A stretch of DNA of 64,000 nt from Numida meleagris (GCF_002078875.1 NC_034412.1:15527461-15591460); one strand, 5' to 3'; counted from the stretch's first letter, positions 39,601 through 47,218 are shown. Notes: generated from the sequence alone by a model not told the origin. Numbers and translations: made by a program.

Positions 39601-42600
39601 ACCAAAGGAATTACTCTGCTTAGAAGCAGAAGCAACCTGTAGCACTAGAACACCAGTACTGTGGTAAGGGGGCAGTTTCAGCTTTGTTTTGCATTTTGAG
39701 CAGGGAAGGTCGAGCTGCTTTGGTGGCTTCCTTTGCTGTTGTTAAATACCTGACCCTGTACGGCCTGATACAGTTTGTTGGCACCGCTCTGCTGTTCTGG
39801 GTAAGTGTACAATGCCTACCTTTCATTGGCAAGCTGTGCTCAGTGCAGGTTTTTGTCTTTAGTTGTATTACTCAGTAGGGAAGAAACAGCATATGGGTCT
39901 CCAAGGAGTAACAAAGATGTGAAAAGCTGGATAACTGAATAATCATTTAACAGGTTCAGTATTTCAGTTAATATCAGAATAGTTGAATCAAATGACAATG
40001 GCATAACCCTGCTTCAGCAGCCATTAGTTTGGGTGCACCAACTGTGCCTGTGATCCTGCTCAAATAAGCTTCAAGCTTGGCACACCATGGAACTCTGGCT
40101 ATGCCTGCCTATGGGGACTGGTGTCTGCTGGGATAGGGGTGGAAGAACACACACCTGCCACTGGGTAACCCACAAGTGTTCTGAGTTAGAAAGGGACTGG
40201 GTGGTGCTCAGCTGCCAGCTGGGCTCACTCTGCTCTGCAGGTGCATCCAGATGCTGCTGCCACTGTGCTGCTGCTCTGAAATTGCACATGGGGCTGCATT
40301 TTGTGCCATCCAAGCCCATGTCTGTAGTCAGGTGGTGCCTTCTTTGTTTTTGTTTCAGCAACTGCAAATCTTTGGGAATTACCAGTATTTGATTCAAGAC
40401 ATGGTCATTACCCTCCTGGTTTGCCTAACAAGTAAGCAGTGCTGAGAAGCCCGTGTTTGTTTGAAAGCATGAGTGTAAATAGTCAACTCCATTTCCCAGC
40501 AAGAAATAAAGGCCTTCCACCATCAGTAACCATAACTGATGGTGGCAGAGCAATCCCTTAGGCCACTAACTAAGTCTTTCTTGTTTCTCTCCAGTGAGCC
40601 TGACAGAAGCCTACCCAAAGCTGGCACCCTATCGCCCTCCTGGCCAGCTCATCTCCCCTCCTTTGCTGCTCTCTGTTATTCTCAACGTGTGCTTTACCAT
40701 AGCCCTGCAGACCTGTGGCTTCCTGCTGGTGAAGAAGCAGCCCTGGTATGTAGCGCTGGCCAGCTGGAGGTGAGTACCTCTCATCACAGCTCTGCTTATG
40801 GGGTGCACAGGGGCTGCCAACAAGACCAGCCACCAATGCTTGGACATGCCACAGAGCCAGCGTTTCTGGAGCAGTGTGCAAGGAACTGGGCGTGCTCCTC
40901 ATTGCTGCACCTTAAGCATTGCTGTCACTGCCTACCTGGGAGCTGAGATCGGGGCACTGGGCAGTAGTTGAGCTACTTTCTGGGAGATATGTTGTAATGC
41001 TCAGAAGCGCAGCAATGACAACGTAGTAGCAAAGTCCTAGGCAGCAGCAAGTGAGGATATGCTCAAATACAGCAACTGGGAACACAGAAACAAAGGAAAG
41101 AATTTGCTTACCCTCAGAAGACTTCAGGTAGGCAGGGCTCTTCAGATAGAATGCCCTCACCTCCACTGCCAGCCCTTAAATGAGGTCTGGGAAGGAGTGG
41201 ATCCTGGCTTCACCCCTTCTGGTCACTCAGGTACATTGCATGCACCTGAGCTCCCCTGCGTTGGCCCTGCCTTCCCACCAGGTTCTCCATCACTGGTTCA
41301 GGCTGTGACTTAGCATTTCTGCTACGTGTATATATATATATATATATATATATAAATATCTATTTAATGTGGTTTTCATTGCTGTGGGTGATATCTGGTT
41401 ACTGTGGGTAGGCTGGGTAGGAAAGGAGAGGGAGTTGCTGTAGTAAGTCACTCTTGCAGAAGGCAGGAACAAGATGCTGAGTGTCACCTTGCAGACATTG
41501 CTCGCTCGGGAACCAGACCTTGCCCTCTGCCGACCCAGGGGGAAACGGTACCAGCAGCAGCAGTGCCCAGAGCACCGTCCTCAGCTACGAAGGCACAACA
41601 TTGTGGCCACTGTCTTCCATCAACTGCATCATTGTGGCCTTTGTCTTTTCCAAAGGAAAGCCCTTCCGCAAGCCCATCTACACCAATTGTGAGTAGAGCT
41701 GGAATACACGTGCTCTGTACGCTCCCCTTCCTGCCCCAAAATCTCCCTGGAAGGAGAGGAGGGAAGGGATGATGTGGCTTTTTCTGTACCCACGCCAGTG
41801 ACTGGTATGCGATGTAACTGCTGGGTATGTGAGCTTCTGCCTCCCTCAAAAAATCTCAGTGAGCATTGCCTACATTAGCTTCCTTCTAGAAAAAAAAAAA
41901 AAAGGAGCAGCAGAGCTGAAAAAGAAGACAGTGTTTTGGAAAATAGGTGCTTTCCAGAAGATGATGTACTGTGCTTAGTGCAGAACTGCGTGTTACTGAG
42001 AACACAGATAGTGTGTAAGGATCAGATGTATTTGTTTCAAAATCCACACATCAAATAGAGCTTCTCTGAGATTCAGTTTTACCTTACTTGACTTCCATTC
42101 CTAGAGATGAGAGAGAAAAGCCTGTGATAATATCACTGTTAAAATCCTCTCACAATAACCTTTCCTTCTCTGAGTTTTGCAGAGATGATTTACCCATACT
42201 AGCCTGCAGCTGACTGATAGCTCCTTTGCAATTGCAGCTTTTTACTCATGGATGAGAGATCAGGATCTTGCTTAACCTTAGCAGAGCTGATTTCATCAGG
42301 CTTTTTGGCAATAGGCTGGTCCCAAACCCAATTCACAGAGCCCTGGCCACCTGCAGAAGAGAGGAGAGGCCAGAAGGAAGCTGCCCTGCAATACCAAATC
42401 ACCCGGGCGAGAAAAGCAGTGTAGGTAGGGAGGTTTGCAACGGGCCACTAGGGACTAGCTCCACTAGGGTTCAATTTCACAGGTCTTCTAGGCACAGCAC
42501 CCCTCCCTCAAACAAACAAACACCAGAAGTGCACAGGCTAGCAGTTCTACAGCACTGGTGGCTGGGACTCCCATGAGCGTATCTGAAGAGTTCAGCCACC

Positions 42601-44062
42601 AAAGCCCCTTTCCCAAGGCCACCCACGCTCTTGTTTCCCTAGATGTATTTTCAGCCCTCCTGGCCCTCCAGCTCGCCGTCTGCCTCTTCCTCTTCCTCGC
42701 TGACATGGATGCTGTGTACAGTGGCATGCAGGTAAGTGAAGACAAAACATGCATTTATTTTTTTGTTTTGCTGGACCTTTACCTATGCACATAGAGCACA
42801 AGCTACAGGTATGGCCATGCTGGAAATGAACTCACTGGTTTGATGCTGTCTGGGCATCACTTTCAAATTTCTTTATTATCCATCCAACAAGGGCTTGATT
42901 AATGAGGCAGTTCTCCCCTCCAGACTGCAATGGCGAGAAGAAAAAGCGCTTTGTATCTTGCTGAGCTGTTCTTCCTGACAAAAAACACAACAGCGCGGAG
43001 TGTGGGTTTGTGTGTAGGAGGCTGCAGCTCCATGGAATACTTGGGCACTGACTGCTGATCTGCTGGTGTCAGTCACAGGGTCAGTGGTGATGTGAGGCAG
43101 CTGCATGCCATGGGGAATCTGGCATCAGCCCCTCCAAACCTCTGTGACAAGGAATTACTGTCACTGCCTACGGCCTGCTCCATGCTTGCCATCAAGAAAT
43201 TGTTAGTCAGCCTCTCCAGTCATTAGGAACAGATGCAAATCTTGGCAAGGCACTCAAACCAAATTGCTCCTCCTGTCTTTTCCAACAGTTTCTTTGCACT
43301 CCTGTGATCTGGAGAGTTTATGTCCTACTGATGCTCTTGGTCACCTTCTGTGTATCTTTTTTTACGGAGGTGAGTGCATTCATTTACTGTCTGTTCCCAG
43401 GGGTGAGCTGCATCTGTTCAGGACTTTCTTCCTCCATTTGCAGCCAGACTCTTCCTGCAGAAGCAGAAACCCGTAGGGTTTTCCCATTTTTCCTCCCTTT
43501 TTCCTTAAGAGTCACTGTGTGTCAATCAAATCCACCTGATGGAGCACTAAAGATGACTCAGCCCACATACTTTAAGCTTGTAGAGAGTGAGCGATGCCAT
43601 GCAGCTGACACAAATGATGCCTTGTGGGTCAGGGCTGACTGTGCCACCCTGGGGGTGAGCTTGGGGTTGCATCCAGTGGCAGGTATTGTTGCCTGCAAGG
43701 CAGCAAGCATCCGGGTGTCCCCTATCCCAAGAGGAAAGTGTGGTACCTGTGCTATGGAAGGGGACTGCTGTGGCTCATGTAGGGAGTTGCATGCACATGG
43801 GCTGGCACATGTCACGGGGGCTGGCTTTGGTCCCCCTCCACTAACGCCACGCTGTGTCACTCTGCAGGATGTTCTCCTGCAGAACAAGCACCTCTGGATG
43901 CTGATTAAAGCCTGCGTTGGGTACCAGTCGAAAAGCCAGTACCGAAAGTGGCAGTGGATGCTGCAGAGGGATCCAAACTGGCCTCCTGTAAACACCAAGG
44001 ATTTTGCAGCAAGAAGCACAGCTGAGGTTTACATTAACCCCAGCTACGAGCACAGGGACTAG
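15588..44062 (+). CDS. ATP13A5: ATP13A5, P5B-type cation-transporting ATPase (complete, 30 exons)
   Basis: Exons sum to 3564 nt: 1187 residues plus TAG, a normal P5B length. An in-frame TGA six codons upstream supports the ATG at 15588. P5B ATPases are endomembrane pumps that form a phospho-aspartate intermediate; characterised relatives move polyamines, but this member's substrate is not shown by the sequence. Landmarks: N-terminal membrane-associated hydrophobic segment 34-53, TM1-2 about 203-243, actuator TGES 315-318, TM4 PPAIP 444-448, DKTGT with Asp487, nucleotide-domain KGAPE 625-629, TGDN 720-723, GDGAND 843-848, TM5-10 in 890-1123. All catalytic motifs are intact. Introns are GT-AG except intron 19 (GC-AG). 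It lies about 5.5 kb after ATP13A4 on the same strand and converges on PLAAT1, which with the C-terminal sequence supports ATP13A5. Introns hold CR1 copies and one other repeat. Confidence 0.94.
15651..19463 (+). other. ATP13A5 intron 1
   Basis: 3.8-kb intron containing a minus-oriented CR1 fragment (18512-19000). No other exon or element was recognised. Confidence 0.75.
18512..19000 (-). mobile_element. CR1 LINE 3' fragment in ATP13A5 intron 1
   Basis: Reversed CR1 terminus ATCACAGAATCATGGAATC at the left, followed by about 480 bp of 3' UTR and ORF2 3' sequence. Confidence 0.88.
19464..19637 (+). CDS. ATP13A5: ATP13A5 exon 2 (residues 22-79)
   Basis: 174 nt, acceptor TGTACAG, donor GTAGGT. 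Encodes [13 protein letters not shown] and the hydrophobic N-terminal segment with GALLLLFYW, the extra membrane-associated hairpin characteristic of P5B pumps. Confidence 0.92.
20613..20759 (+). CDS. ATP13A5: ATP13A5 exon 3 (residues 80-128)
   Basis: 147 nt, acceptor TCTCTAG, donor GTAAGT, phase 0. N-terminal cytosolic region beginning [13 protein letters not shown]. Confidence 0.9.
20975..21045 (+). CDS. ATP13A5: ATP13A5 exon 4 (residues 129-152)
   Basis: 71 nt, acceptor CTTGCAG, donor GTGAGT. Encodes [20 protein letters not shown], a conserved P5B N-terminal stretch. Confidence 0.9.
21122..21202 (+). CDS. ATP13A5: ATP13A5 exon 5 (residues 152-179)
   Basis: 81 nt, acceptor ATCCCAG, donor GTACTG. 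Encodes [15 protein letters not shown], the loop just before the actuator entry. Confidence 0.9.
21738..21807 (+). CDS. ATP13A5: ATP13A5 exon 6 (residues 179-202)
   Basis: 70 nt, acceptor TCTACAG, donor GTCAGT. Encodes [20 protein letters not shown], a P5-type signature before TM1. Confidence 0.92.
23089..23223 (+). CDS. ATP13A5: ATP13A5 exon 7 (residues 203-247), TM1-TM2
   Basis: 135 nt, acceptor TTTGCAG, donor [25 protein letters not shown] then [19 protein letters not shown] form the first transmembrane pair. Confidence 0.93.
23251..23430 (-). mobile_element. CR1 LINE 3' fragment in ATP13A5 intron 7
   Basis: Begins AGAATCATGGAATTG and GAGTTGGAAGGGACC, the reversed CR1 3' end. About 180 bp. 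Confidence 0.85.
23685..24752 (+). mobile_element. CR1 LINE fragment with internal deletion, ATP13A5 intron 7
   Basis: Plus-oriented CR1 with ORF2 remnants such as [16 protein letters not shown] sequence read with frameshifts, ending in the CR1 terminus TTCTATGATTC. It lacks the segment expected between CTCCCCAGGG and TTTATTGATGATC. It lies about 250 bp from an opposite-facing CR1 piece. The left edge is approximate. Confidence 0.85.
25965..26037 (+). CDS. ATP13A5: ATP13A5 exon 8 (residues 248-272)
   Basis: 73 nt, acceptor CAACAG, donor GTGAGT. Encodes [16 protein letters not shown], start of the actuator domain. Confidence 0.91.
26845..26976 (+). CDS. ATP13A5: ATP13A5 exon 9 (residues 272-316), actuator domain
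   Basis: 132 nt, acceptor TCTACAG, donor GTACTG. Encodes LVPGDVFLL and [14 protein letters not shown], leading into the TGES dephosphorylation motif split across this junction. Confidence 0.93.
27601..27771 (+). CDS. ATP13A5: ATP13A5 exon 10 (residues 316-373), TGES
   Basis: 171 nt, acceptor TTCTCAG, donor GTACGA. Completes TGES then [10 protein letters not shown] and [11 protein letters not shown]. Confidence 0.93.
27904..28061 (+). CDS. ATP13A5: ATP13A5 exon 11 (residues 373-425), TM3
   Basis: 158 nt, acceptor CACACAG, donor GTAAGT. Encodes [15 protein letters not shown] and the TM3 segment [17 protein letters not shown]. Confidence 0.93.
28316..28504 (+). CDS. ATP13A5: ATP13A5 exon 12 (residues 426-488), TM4 and start of DKTGT
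   Basis: 189 nt, acceptor TTTGCAG, donor GTAAGA. TM4 holds [18 protein letters not shown]; the exon ends at NLVCFDK with the phosphorylated Asp487. Confidence 0.94.
28557..28600. repeat. T-rich low-complexity run
   Basis: Imperfect TTTTATTT units in ATP13A5 intron 12. Confidence 0.8.
28772..28833 (+). CDS. ATP13A5: ATP13A5 exon 13 (residues 489-509), DKTGT completion
   Basis: 62 nt, acceptor AATTTAG, donor GTAAGG. Begins [13 protein letters not shown], completing the catalytic DKTGT signature. Confidence 0.93.
28834..31193 (+). other. ATP13A5 intron 13
   Basis: 2.36-kb intron, AT-rich in its middle. No repeat or exon was recognised. Confidence 0.7.
31194..31344 (+). CDS. ATP13A5: ATP13A5 exon 14 (residues 509-559)
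   Basis: 151 nt, acceptor TTATCAG, donor GTAATG. Encodes [20 protein letters not shown] and [11 protein letters not shown], start of the nucleotide-binding domain of P5 ATPases. Confidence 0.92.
32326..32409 (+). CDS. ATP13A5: ATP13A5 exon 15 (residues 560-587)
   Basis: 84 nt, acceptor CATACAG, donor GTGAGT, phase 0. A variable nucleotide-domain loop beginning EIEESSTAW. Confidence 0.85.
33340..33496 (+). CDS. ATP13A5: ATP13A5 exon 16 (residues 588-640), KGAPE
   Basis: 157 nt, acceptor TTCCAG, donor GTATAG. Encodes [17 protein letters not shown] and YMKGAPEIV, the nucleotide-binding core. Confidence 0.94.
34894..35011 (+). CDS. ATP13A5: ATP13A5 exon 17 (residues 640-679)
   Basis: 118 nt, acceptor TAAACAG, donor GTAAGC. 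Encodes [16 protein letters not shown], conserved in P5 pumps. Confidence 0.93.
35549..35673 (+). CDS. ATP13A5: ATP13A5 exon 18 (residues 679-721), TGDN start
   Basis: 125 nt, donor GTGAAC. Encodes [14 protein letters not shown] and ends RSIMVTG, entering TGDN. Of the two adjacent AGs in CCCAAGAG only the first keeps the frame. Confidence 0.92.
35773..35915 (+). CDS. ATP13A5: ATP13A5 exon 19 (residues 721-768), non-canonical GC donor
   Basis: 143 nt, acceptor TTGGCAG. Encodes [16 protein letters not shown] and ends EGSKAG-like before AAG|GCAAGT, a GC donor with otherwise perfect consensus. Frame continuity into exon 20 requires this site. Confidence 0.87.
36627..36749 (+). CDS. ATP13A5: ATP13A5 exon 20 (residues 769-809)
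   Basis: 123 nt, acceptor TTTCTAG, donor GTAAGT. Encodes [16 protein letters not shown] and SLLPK. Confidence 0.93.
37492..37571 (+). CDS. ATP13A5: ATP13A5 exon 21 (residues 810-836)
   Basis: 80 nt, acceptor CCCACAG, donor GTAAGG. Encodes [19 protein letters not shown]. Confidence 0.93.
37790..37832 (+). CDS. ATP13A5: ATP13A5 exon 22 (residues 836-850), GDGAND hinge
   Basis: 43-nt micro-exon, acceptor CACCAG, donor GTACGT. Encodes [14 protein letters not shown]. Confidence 0.94.
38569..38678 (+). CDS. ATP13A5: ATP13A5 exon 23 (residues 851-887)
   Basis: 110 nt, acceptor TTCCAG, donor GTTGGT. Encodes [20 protein letters not shown]. Confidence 0.93.
38965..39226 (+). mobile_element. CR1 LINE 3' fragment in ATP13A5 intron 23
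   Basis: Plus-oriented, from AATGAGAGGGAATGGCC-type sequence through CAGGGAGGTGGTGG to the TGATTCTATGA terminus. Confidence 0.87.
39704..39800 (+). CDS. ATP13A5: ATP13A5 exon 24 (residues 887-919), TM5
   Basis: 97 nt, acceptor GAGCAG, donor GTAAGT. Encodes [19 protein letters not shown] and the rest of TM5. Confidence 0.93.
40359..40431 (+). CDS. ATP13A5: ATP13A5 exon 25 (residues 920-944), TM6
   Basis: 73 nt, acceptor GTTTCAG, donor A|GTAAGC. Encodes [19 protein letters not shown]. Confidence 0.93.
40595..40769 (+). CDS. ATP13A5: ATP13A5 exon 26 (residues 944-1002), TM7
   Basis: 175 nt, acceptor CTCCAG, donor GTGAGT. Encodes [20 protein letters not shown] and TM7. Confidence 0.93.
41029..41325 (-). 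repeat. Unclassified interspersed repeat, copy 2 (LTR-like)
   Basis: Partner of 1649-1943, located in ATP13A5 intron 26 and ending beside a (TA)n run. The copies sit in different introns of the paralogs, so they are separate insertions rather than part of the gene duplication. Confidence 0.7.
41329..41354. repeat. (TA)n microsatellite
   Basis: Thirteen TA units abutting the unclassified repeat in ATP13A5 intron 26. Confidence 0.95.
41495..41688 (+). CDS. ATP13A5: ATP13A5 exon 27 (residues 1002-1067), luminal loop and TM8
   Basis: 194 nt. Acceptor CTTGCAG chosen because it gives the phase required by exon 26. Loop with sequons NQT and NGT, then [20 protein letters not shown] (TM8). Confidence 0.88.
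42643..42731 (+). CDS. ATP13A5: ATP13A5 exon 28 (residues 1067-1096), TM9
   Basis: 89 nt, acceptor TTCCCTAG, donor GTAAGT. Encodes [17 protein letters not shown]. Confidence 0.93.
43289..43369 (+). CDS. ATP13A5: ATP13A5 exon 29 (residues 1097-1123), TM10
   Basis: 81 nt, acceptor CCAACAG, donor GTGAGT. Encodes [18 protein letters not shown] and the rest of TM10. Confidence 0.93.
43868..44062 (+). CDS. ATP13A5: ATP13A5 exon 30 (residues 1124-1187, stop)
   Basis: Acceptor TCTGCAG, then [18 protein letters not shown] and a cytosolic tail ending INPSYEHRD before TAG. Confidence 0.93.
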   Translation, partial: DVLLQNKHLWMLIKACVGYQSKSQYRKWQWMLQRDPNWPPVNTKDFAARSTAEVYINPSYEHRD

Positions 44063-45015
44063 GCGACTGCAGCTGGGCACAGGGCTGCCTTGTCCCCGCT
44101 GACCGGTCTGTTTGCATCGCTCCACGCGCACCAGGCTTGGATTTCTGTGCTTGCTGAACAAACCCCTCCATTCAGAGGCGGGCTGGCTGTGTCCTGGAAT
44201 AGGGACGAGGGTTATTCTTTCTCTTGCTGGTAAAATAACAACTTTGACTCTATTCCATGGCAACAGCAGCTCTCCGGCCTTGCCAGCACCTCCTACAAAG
44301 GCTCAGCAACACTGAGCACAGCAAAGCAATGACTGCTGCTGCTCCAGCATTCAGCCACTGCTCCACCAAACCCTGTCACTGTACCCACGGGGCTTGATGA
44401 CCCAATTAGTGACCTAATCTTGACTGCACCGAGGAGCACACGTGCAACTGCAAAATCCTGCATTAAATGAAACTGCAGCTTCCAAGCAAAATTCCACTTA
44501 CAAAGCAATTCTGGTTTTCTTCCATCCTGGAGTGAATTAGAAATGTGGGAGGGTGCACATGCTGTCCTTACTTCACCCTCCCTTGCCAGTTTTTGCAGAC
44601 ACAATGTGCTGAGTGCGGGGAAGATTTCAGCTCAAGCATTGCAGCAAGCTGGAGCTGGGCAGGGATGCACTCAGGGAATGAATAGCTGCCTCCTTACCCA
44701 AATTTAGTGCTCTCTTTGGTGCCACGTGGCACCGTTGCTCTCAGGGCACGCTGGGTGGAAAGTTGCACTGAGCTGCTTGCTTTATCTAAGTCATGCCAAG
44801 AAGCAGAGGTTAATGTGCACCAGTGCTCTGCAGTTGCATAGTGTAGGAAGCTGAGCCCAGCTGGGCTTGCTCTCATCCTTATATTATTTAGCCACTTCCT
44901 AGGTTTCGTCTTGAAAGAACTTCTGGCTATATTTACAGGAAAACTGAACAGGGCTTCCAGGTTTAGTTACTAAGAGCCCAGTTTTATTTTAATAAATTTC
45001 CCATATTAAAAAAGA
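44063..45015 (+). other. ATP13A5: ATP13A5 3' UTR (inferred)
   Basis: Non-coding after the stop. Candidate signals are a variant ATTAAA at 44462-44467 and a canonical AATAAA at 44991-44996; which is used cannot be decided from sequence. Confidence 0.5.
44983..44996. terminator. Back-to-back poly(A) signals for ATP13A5 (+) and PLAAT1 (-)
   Basis: AATAAA on the plus strand (44991-44996) lies two bases from AATAAA on the minus strand (44988-44983). The genes on either side converge here, so one short element could end both transcripts. Confidence 0.5.
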
Positions 45016-45589
45016 ACAACAACAAACCAACAACCAACAGTATTATTTAATTGTATTAACTACAAAATATGACCAGAAGGCTTGGCTTTGTTATTTCAAA
45101 CGCTGAAACAACCGTTGTTTAAAAAAAGCCTTTGGTCCAGTTATATACATAGTGAGAGCAGACAAAAATAGCAAGCTGCTTACTGACAGCTCTTGCTCCC
45201 ATCTCTTCTTACAGTCCAGGCAGCTGCACGTGGTGAAGGCACCACTGGATTTCATTTCCTATATGCAACCTGCAAAAAAATACAGTTCCAAACACGCAAG
45301 CCAAGTACTCTCCATGAAGAGTAATAAACCACACTTCCACTCAATAGCTTTCTCCTAGGACAAGCCGCATGCCAGCTTTGTGCTTGGAGATGGTGAGGCT
45401 CTCTAGGTGTGGAGCTGTTGCACATCTCATCCTCCAGGTGTGGGACATGGGCTGTGCTGTCCTGCTGGCTGGGGGAAGACACCACTTGTGCTGCAACTAG
45501 GATCTGTCACGCTGGTCAGTGCAGTGCAGCAGGCCCAGCTCCAGGCACAAAGGCTGCCCTGCGGTGCCCAGGGGCAATTCCTTATATTC

Positions 45590-45690
45590 ACAGAACCATA
45601 GAATCATTACGGTTGGAAAAAGACCTCTAAGATCATCTATCCAGTCCTGCATGGGCCTCAACAGCAGTGCTGCTGCATTACTTCCCGTAA
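45590..45690 (-). mobile_element. Short CR1 LINE 3' fragment near PLAAT1
   Basis: Reversed CR1 end (ACCATAGAATCATTACGG, GGAAAAAGACCTCTAAG) in the PLAAT1 3' UTR or flank. About 100 bp. Confidence 0.8.
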
Positions 45691-45983
45691 GGAAAAAAAA
45701 ATGGTTAAAAACAAAAGTAAAAATATTCCTTCACACAGGTTAGGAAAGGTTATTCACAGAAAGCCCACAGGACGCGGTCTGTACGAACAGTGTATGTGCC
45801 AAAAGCCCTCAGCAGAGCCCTGAGGCACGAGGATAATTGGCTCGTGAGCGCTGCCAGACATCGCTGGCAATGCCACGATGGCAGCTGTAGCAAACAGGCT
45901 GGGGCTGCCCTCTGTGAGAGGCGCTGCTGGGAGTGAGGCCACGAAGCACCCCGTGTTGCCAGCAGCCCCTGCCCTGCAGCCCC

Positions 45984-46085
45984 TCAGTACTGCCTCTCTC
46001 GGGTCCGGCTCCGCAGCAGGCCCAGCAGGGAGAAGGCACCGGCAGCTGCCGTCACAAACCCGATGGCACTGATGGCTCGGTTGGC
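45984..46085 (-). CDS. PLAAT1: PLAAT1 coding exon 3 (residues 137-169, stop)
   Basis: Acceptor TCTGCAG. Encodes [20 protein letters not shown] and LGLL, the C-terminal membrane anchor, then a basic tail and TGA. Confidence 0.93.
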   Translation of the reverse strand, partial: ANRAISAIGFVTAAAGAFSLLGLLRSRTRERQY

Positions 46086-47218
46086 CTGCAGAGGGGGGGA
46101 GCAAAACACAGGTGCAGAAATGAAGATCAGGCAGAGCTAATCAGGACAATGAAATGAATAATGGTGATCCCACGCCTTCACCCTTGGGCTGAACGAGAGT
46201 GGCACCCCCAGGCGCCAATGAGCCTCATGGCTCAGAGTCCCTTGTGAGTCTGCAGTGGTTGGGACCCCAGCCCCAGGGCTGTGCTGTCCCCGTGAAGCGT
46301 TGGGGCTGTGTCACGTTGCAGAGACTCATATTAAGTGTCTCCATGCTGACCCCACACGGATGGTTCCCGGGCAGCACACGTTGCCTACCTGCTCAGAGAC
46401 CCCCTCGCCATAGCGGAGCAGCGTGACGAAGTGCTCGCAGTTGTTGCCCAGCAAGTCGTAGGACACCTCCTGGTTGATGAGGTACTCGGCACGCCGGATG
46501 ATCTCCTCCACAGGGAGGGGAGCGTAGGTGCCGTCGTACTTGTTGTTGATGCGGTAGGTGTCGTTTCCCACCACCTCCTTCAGGAGCTGCATCCTCACCA
46601 TGGCCTTTCGGCTGAACACCGACTTGGCGCTGCCAAATGTGGCCGGTGGTCCCTCCTCTAGGGAAGGCACAGGGTGAGCCAGGCAGGTCCCACACAGCCT
46701 GGCCGAGACCCCAGAGAGCTTCTGCCTGGCCCCTGGAGGTGCCACCAGTGGGGCTTGCAGCCCCTGTCCCTTCCTCTCTCCCATCCTGGAGAATCATAGA
46801 ATGGCTTGGGTTGGAAGAGACCTCAAGGATCATCAAGCTCCAAGCCCCCTGCCGCAGGCAAGGCTGCCAGCTTCCGTATCTAATACTAGACTAGGCTGCC
46901 CAGGGCCCCATCCAACCTGGCCTTGAACACCTCCAGGAACGAGGCGTCCACAGCCTCTGTGGGCAGACTGCATGGTTGTGGATAGCCTGGAGCTGCCATA
47001 TGAGGCTGACCACCTGCCTTCAGTACAAGGCAGCGCTCTCGGCCGTCCCAAAGCACCCATCCCACTCTGCCAGCCTTACCCACGGGTGTCACATTGATGA
47101 TGTACCCGTCTCCCAGGTAGAGGGCCCAGTGCTGGTACGCTGGCCGGAAGATCTCAATCAGGTCCCCGGGCTGGGGGTCTCCAGGGTGGGCGGCACTGAA
47201 GCTCTCGGTTGCTGCCAT
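45984..47218 (-). CDS. PLAAT1: PLAAT1 (HRASLS), phospholipase A and acyltransferase 1 (complete CDS)
   Basis: Three coding exons: 47218-47080, 46657-46389, 46085-45984, giving 169 residues, against 168 as recalled for the human protein. This NlpC/P60-LRAT family enzyme moves or hydrolyses phospholipid acyl chains at membranes. Visible: [11 protein letters not shown] with catalytic-type His30, [19 protein letters not shown] with nucleophile-type Cys120, and a C-terminal membrane anchor at about 140-160. Position 42, where some paralogs have a second His, is Asn, as in PLAAT1. The start Met follows an in-frame TGA. It converges with ATP13A5 as in mammals. Intron 1 contains a CR1 fragment. The C-terminus RTRERQY is short and basic. 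Confidence 0.95.
46389..46657 (-). CDS. PLAAT1: PLAAT1 coding exon 2 (residues 47-136)
   Basis: 269 nt, donor GTAGGC. Contains [20 protein letters not shown] and the NCEHFV box. Acceptor CCCTAG is the only adjacent AG that keeps the frame; it gives Glu-Glu at the junction, one residue more than the human protein as recalled. Confidence 0.93.
46792..46972 (-). mobile_element. CR1 LINE 3' fragment in PLAAT1 intron 1
   Basis: Reversed CR1 terminus (AATCATAGAATGGCTTGGG) then GGAAGAGACCTCAAGGATC and 3' UTR sequence. Confidence 0.87.
47080..47218 (-). CDS. PLAAT1: PLAAT1 coding exon 1 (residues 1-47)
   Basis: [20 protein letters not shown] then [19 protein letters not shown]; donor GTAAGG. A 5' UTR acceptor CCACAG just above 47286 would join this exon to an upstream non-coding exon. 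Confidence 0.93.

Noticed and set aside
43304..44062. 252-codon plus-strand open frame
   Set aside because: It is exons 29 and 30 of ATP13A5 plus the intervening in-frame intron, not a separate gene; kept only as an intron-retention finding.
438..44062. The two ATPase segments as one gene
   Set aside because: The first segment ends with a complete C-terminus, stop and poly(A) signal, and the second starts with its own N-terminus and repeats the same exons.
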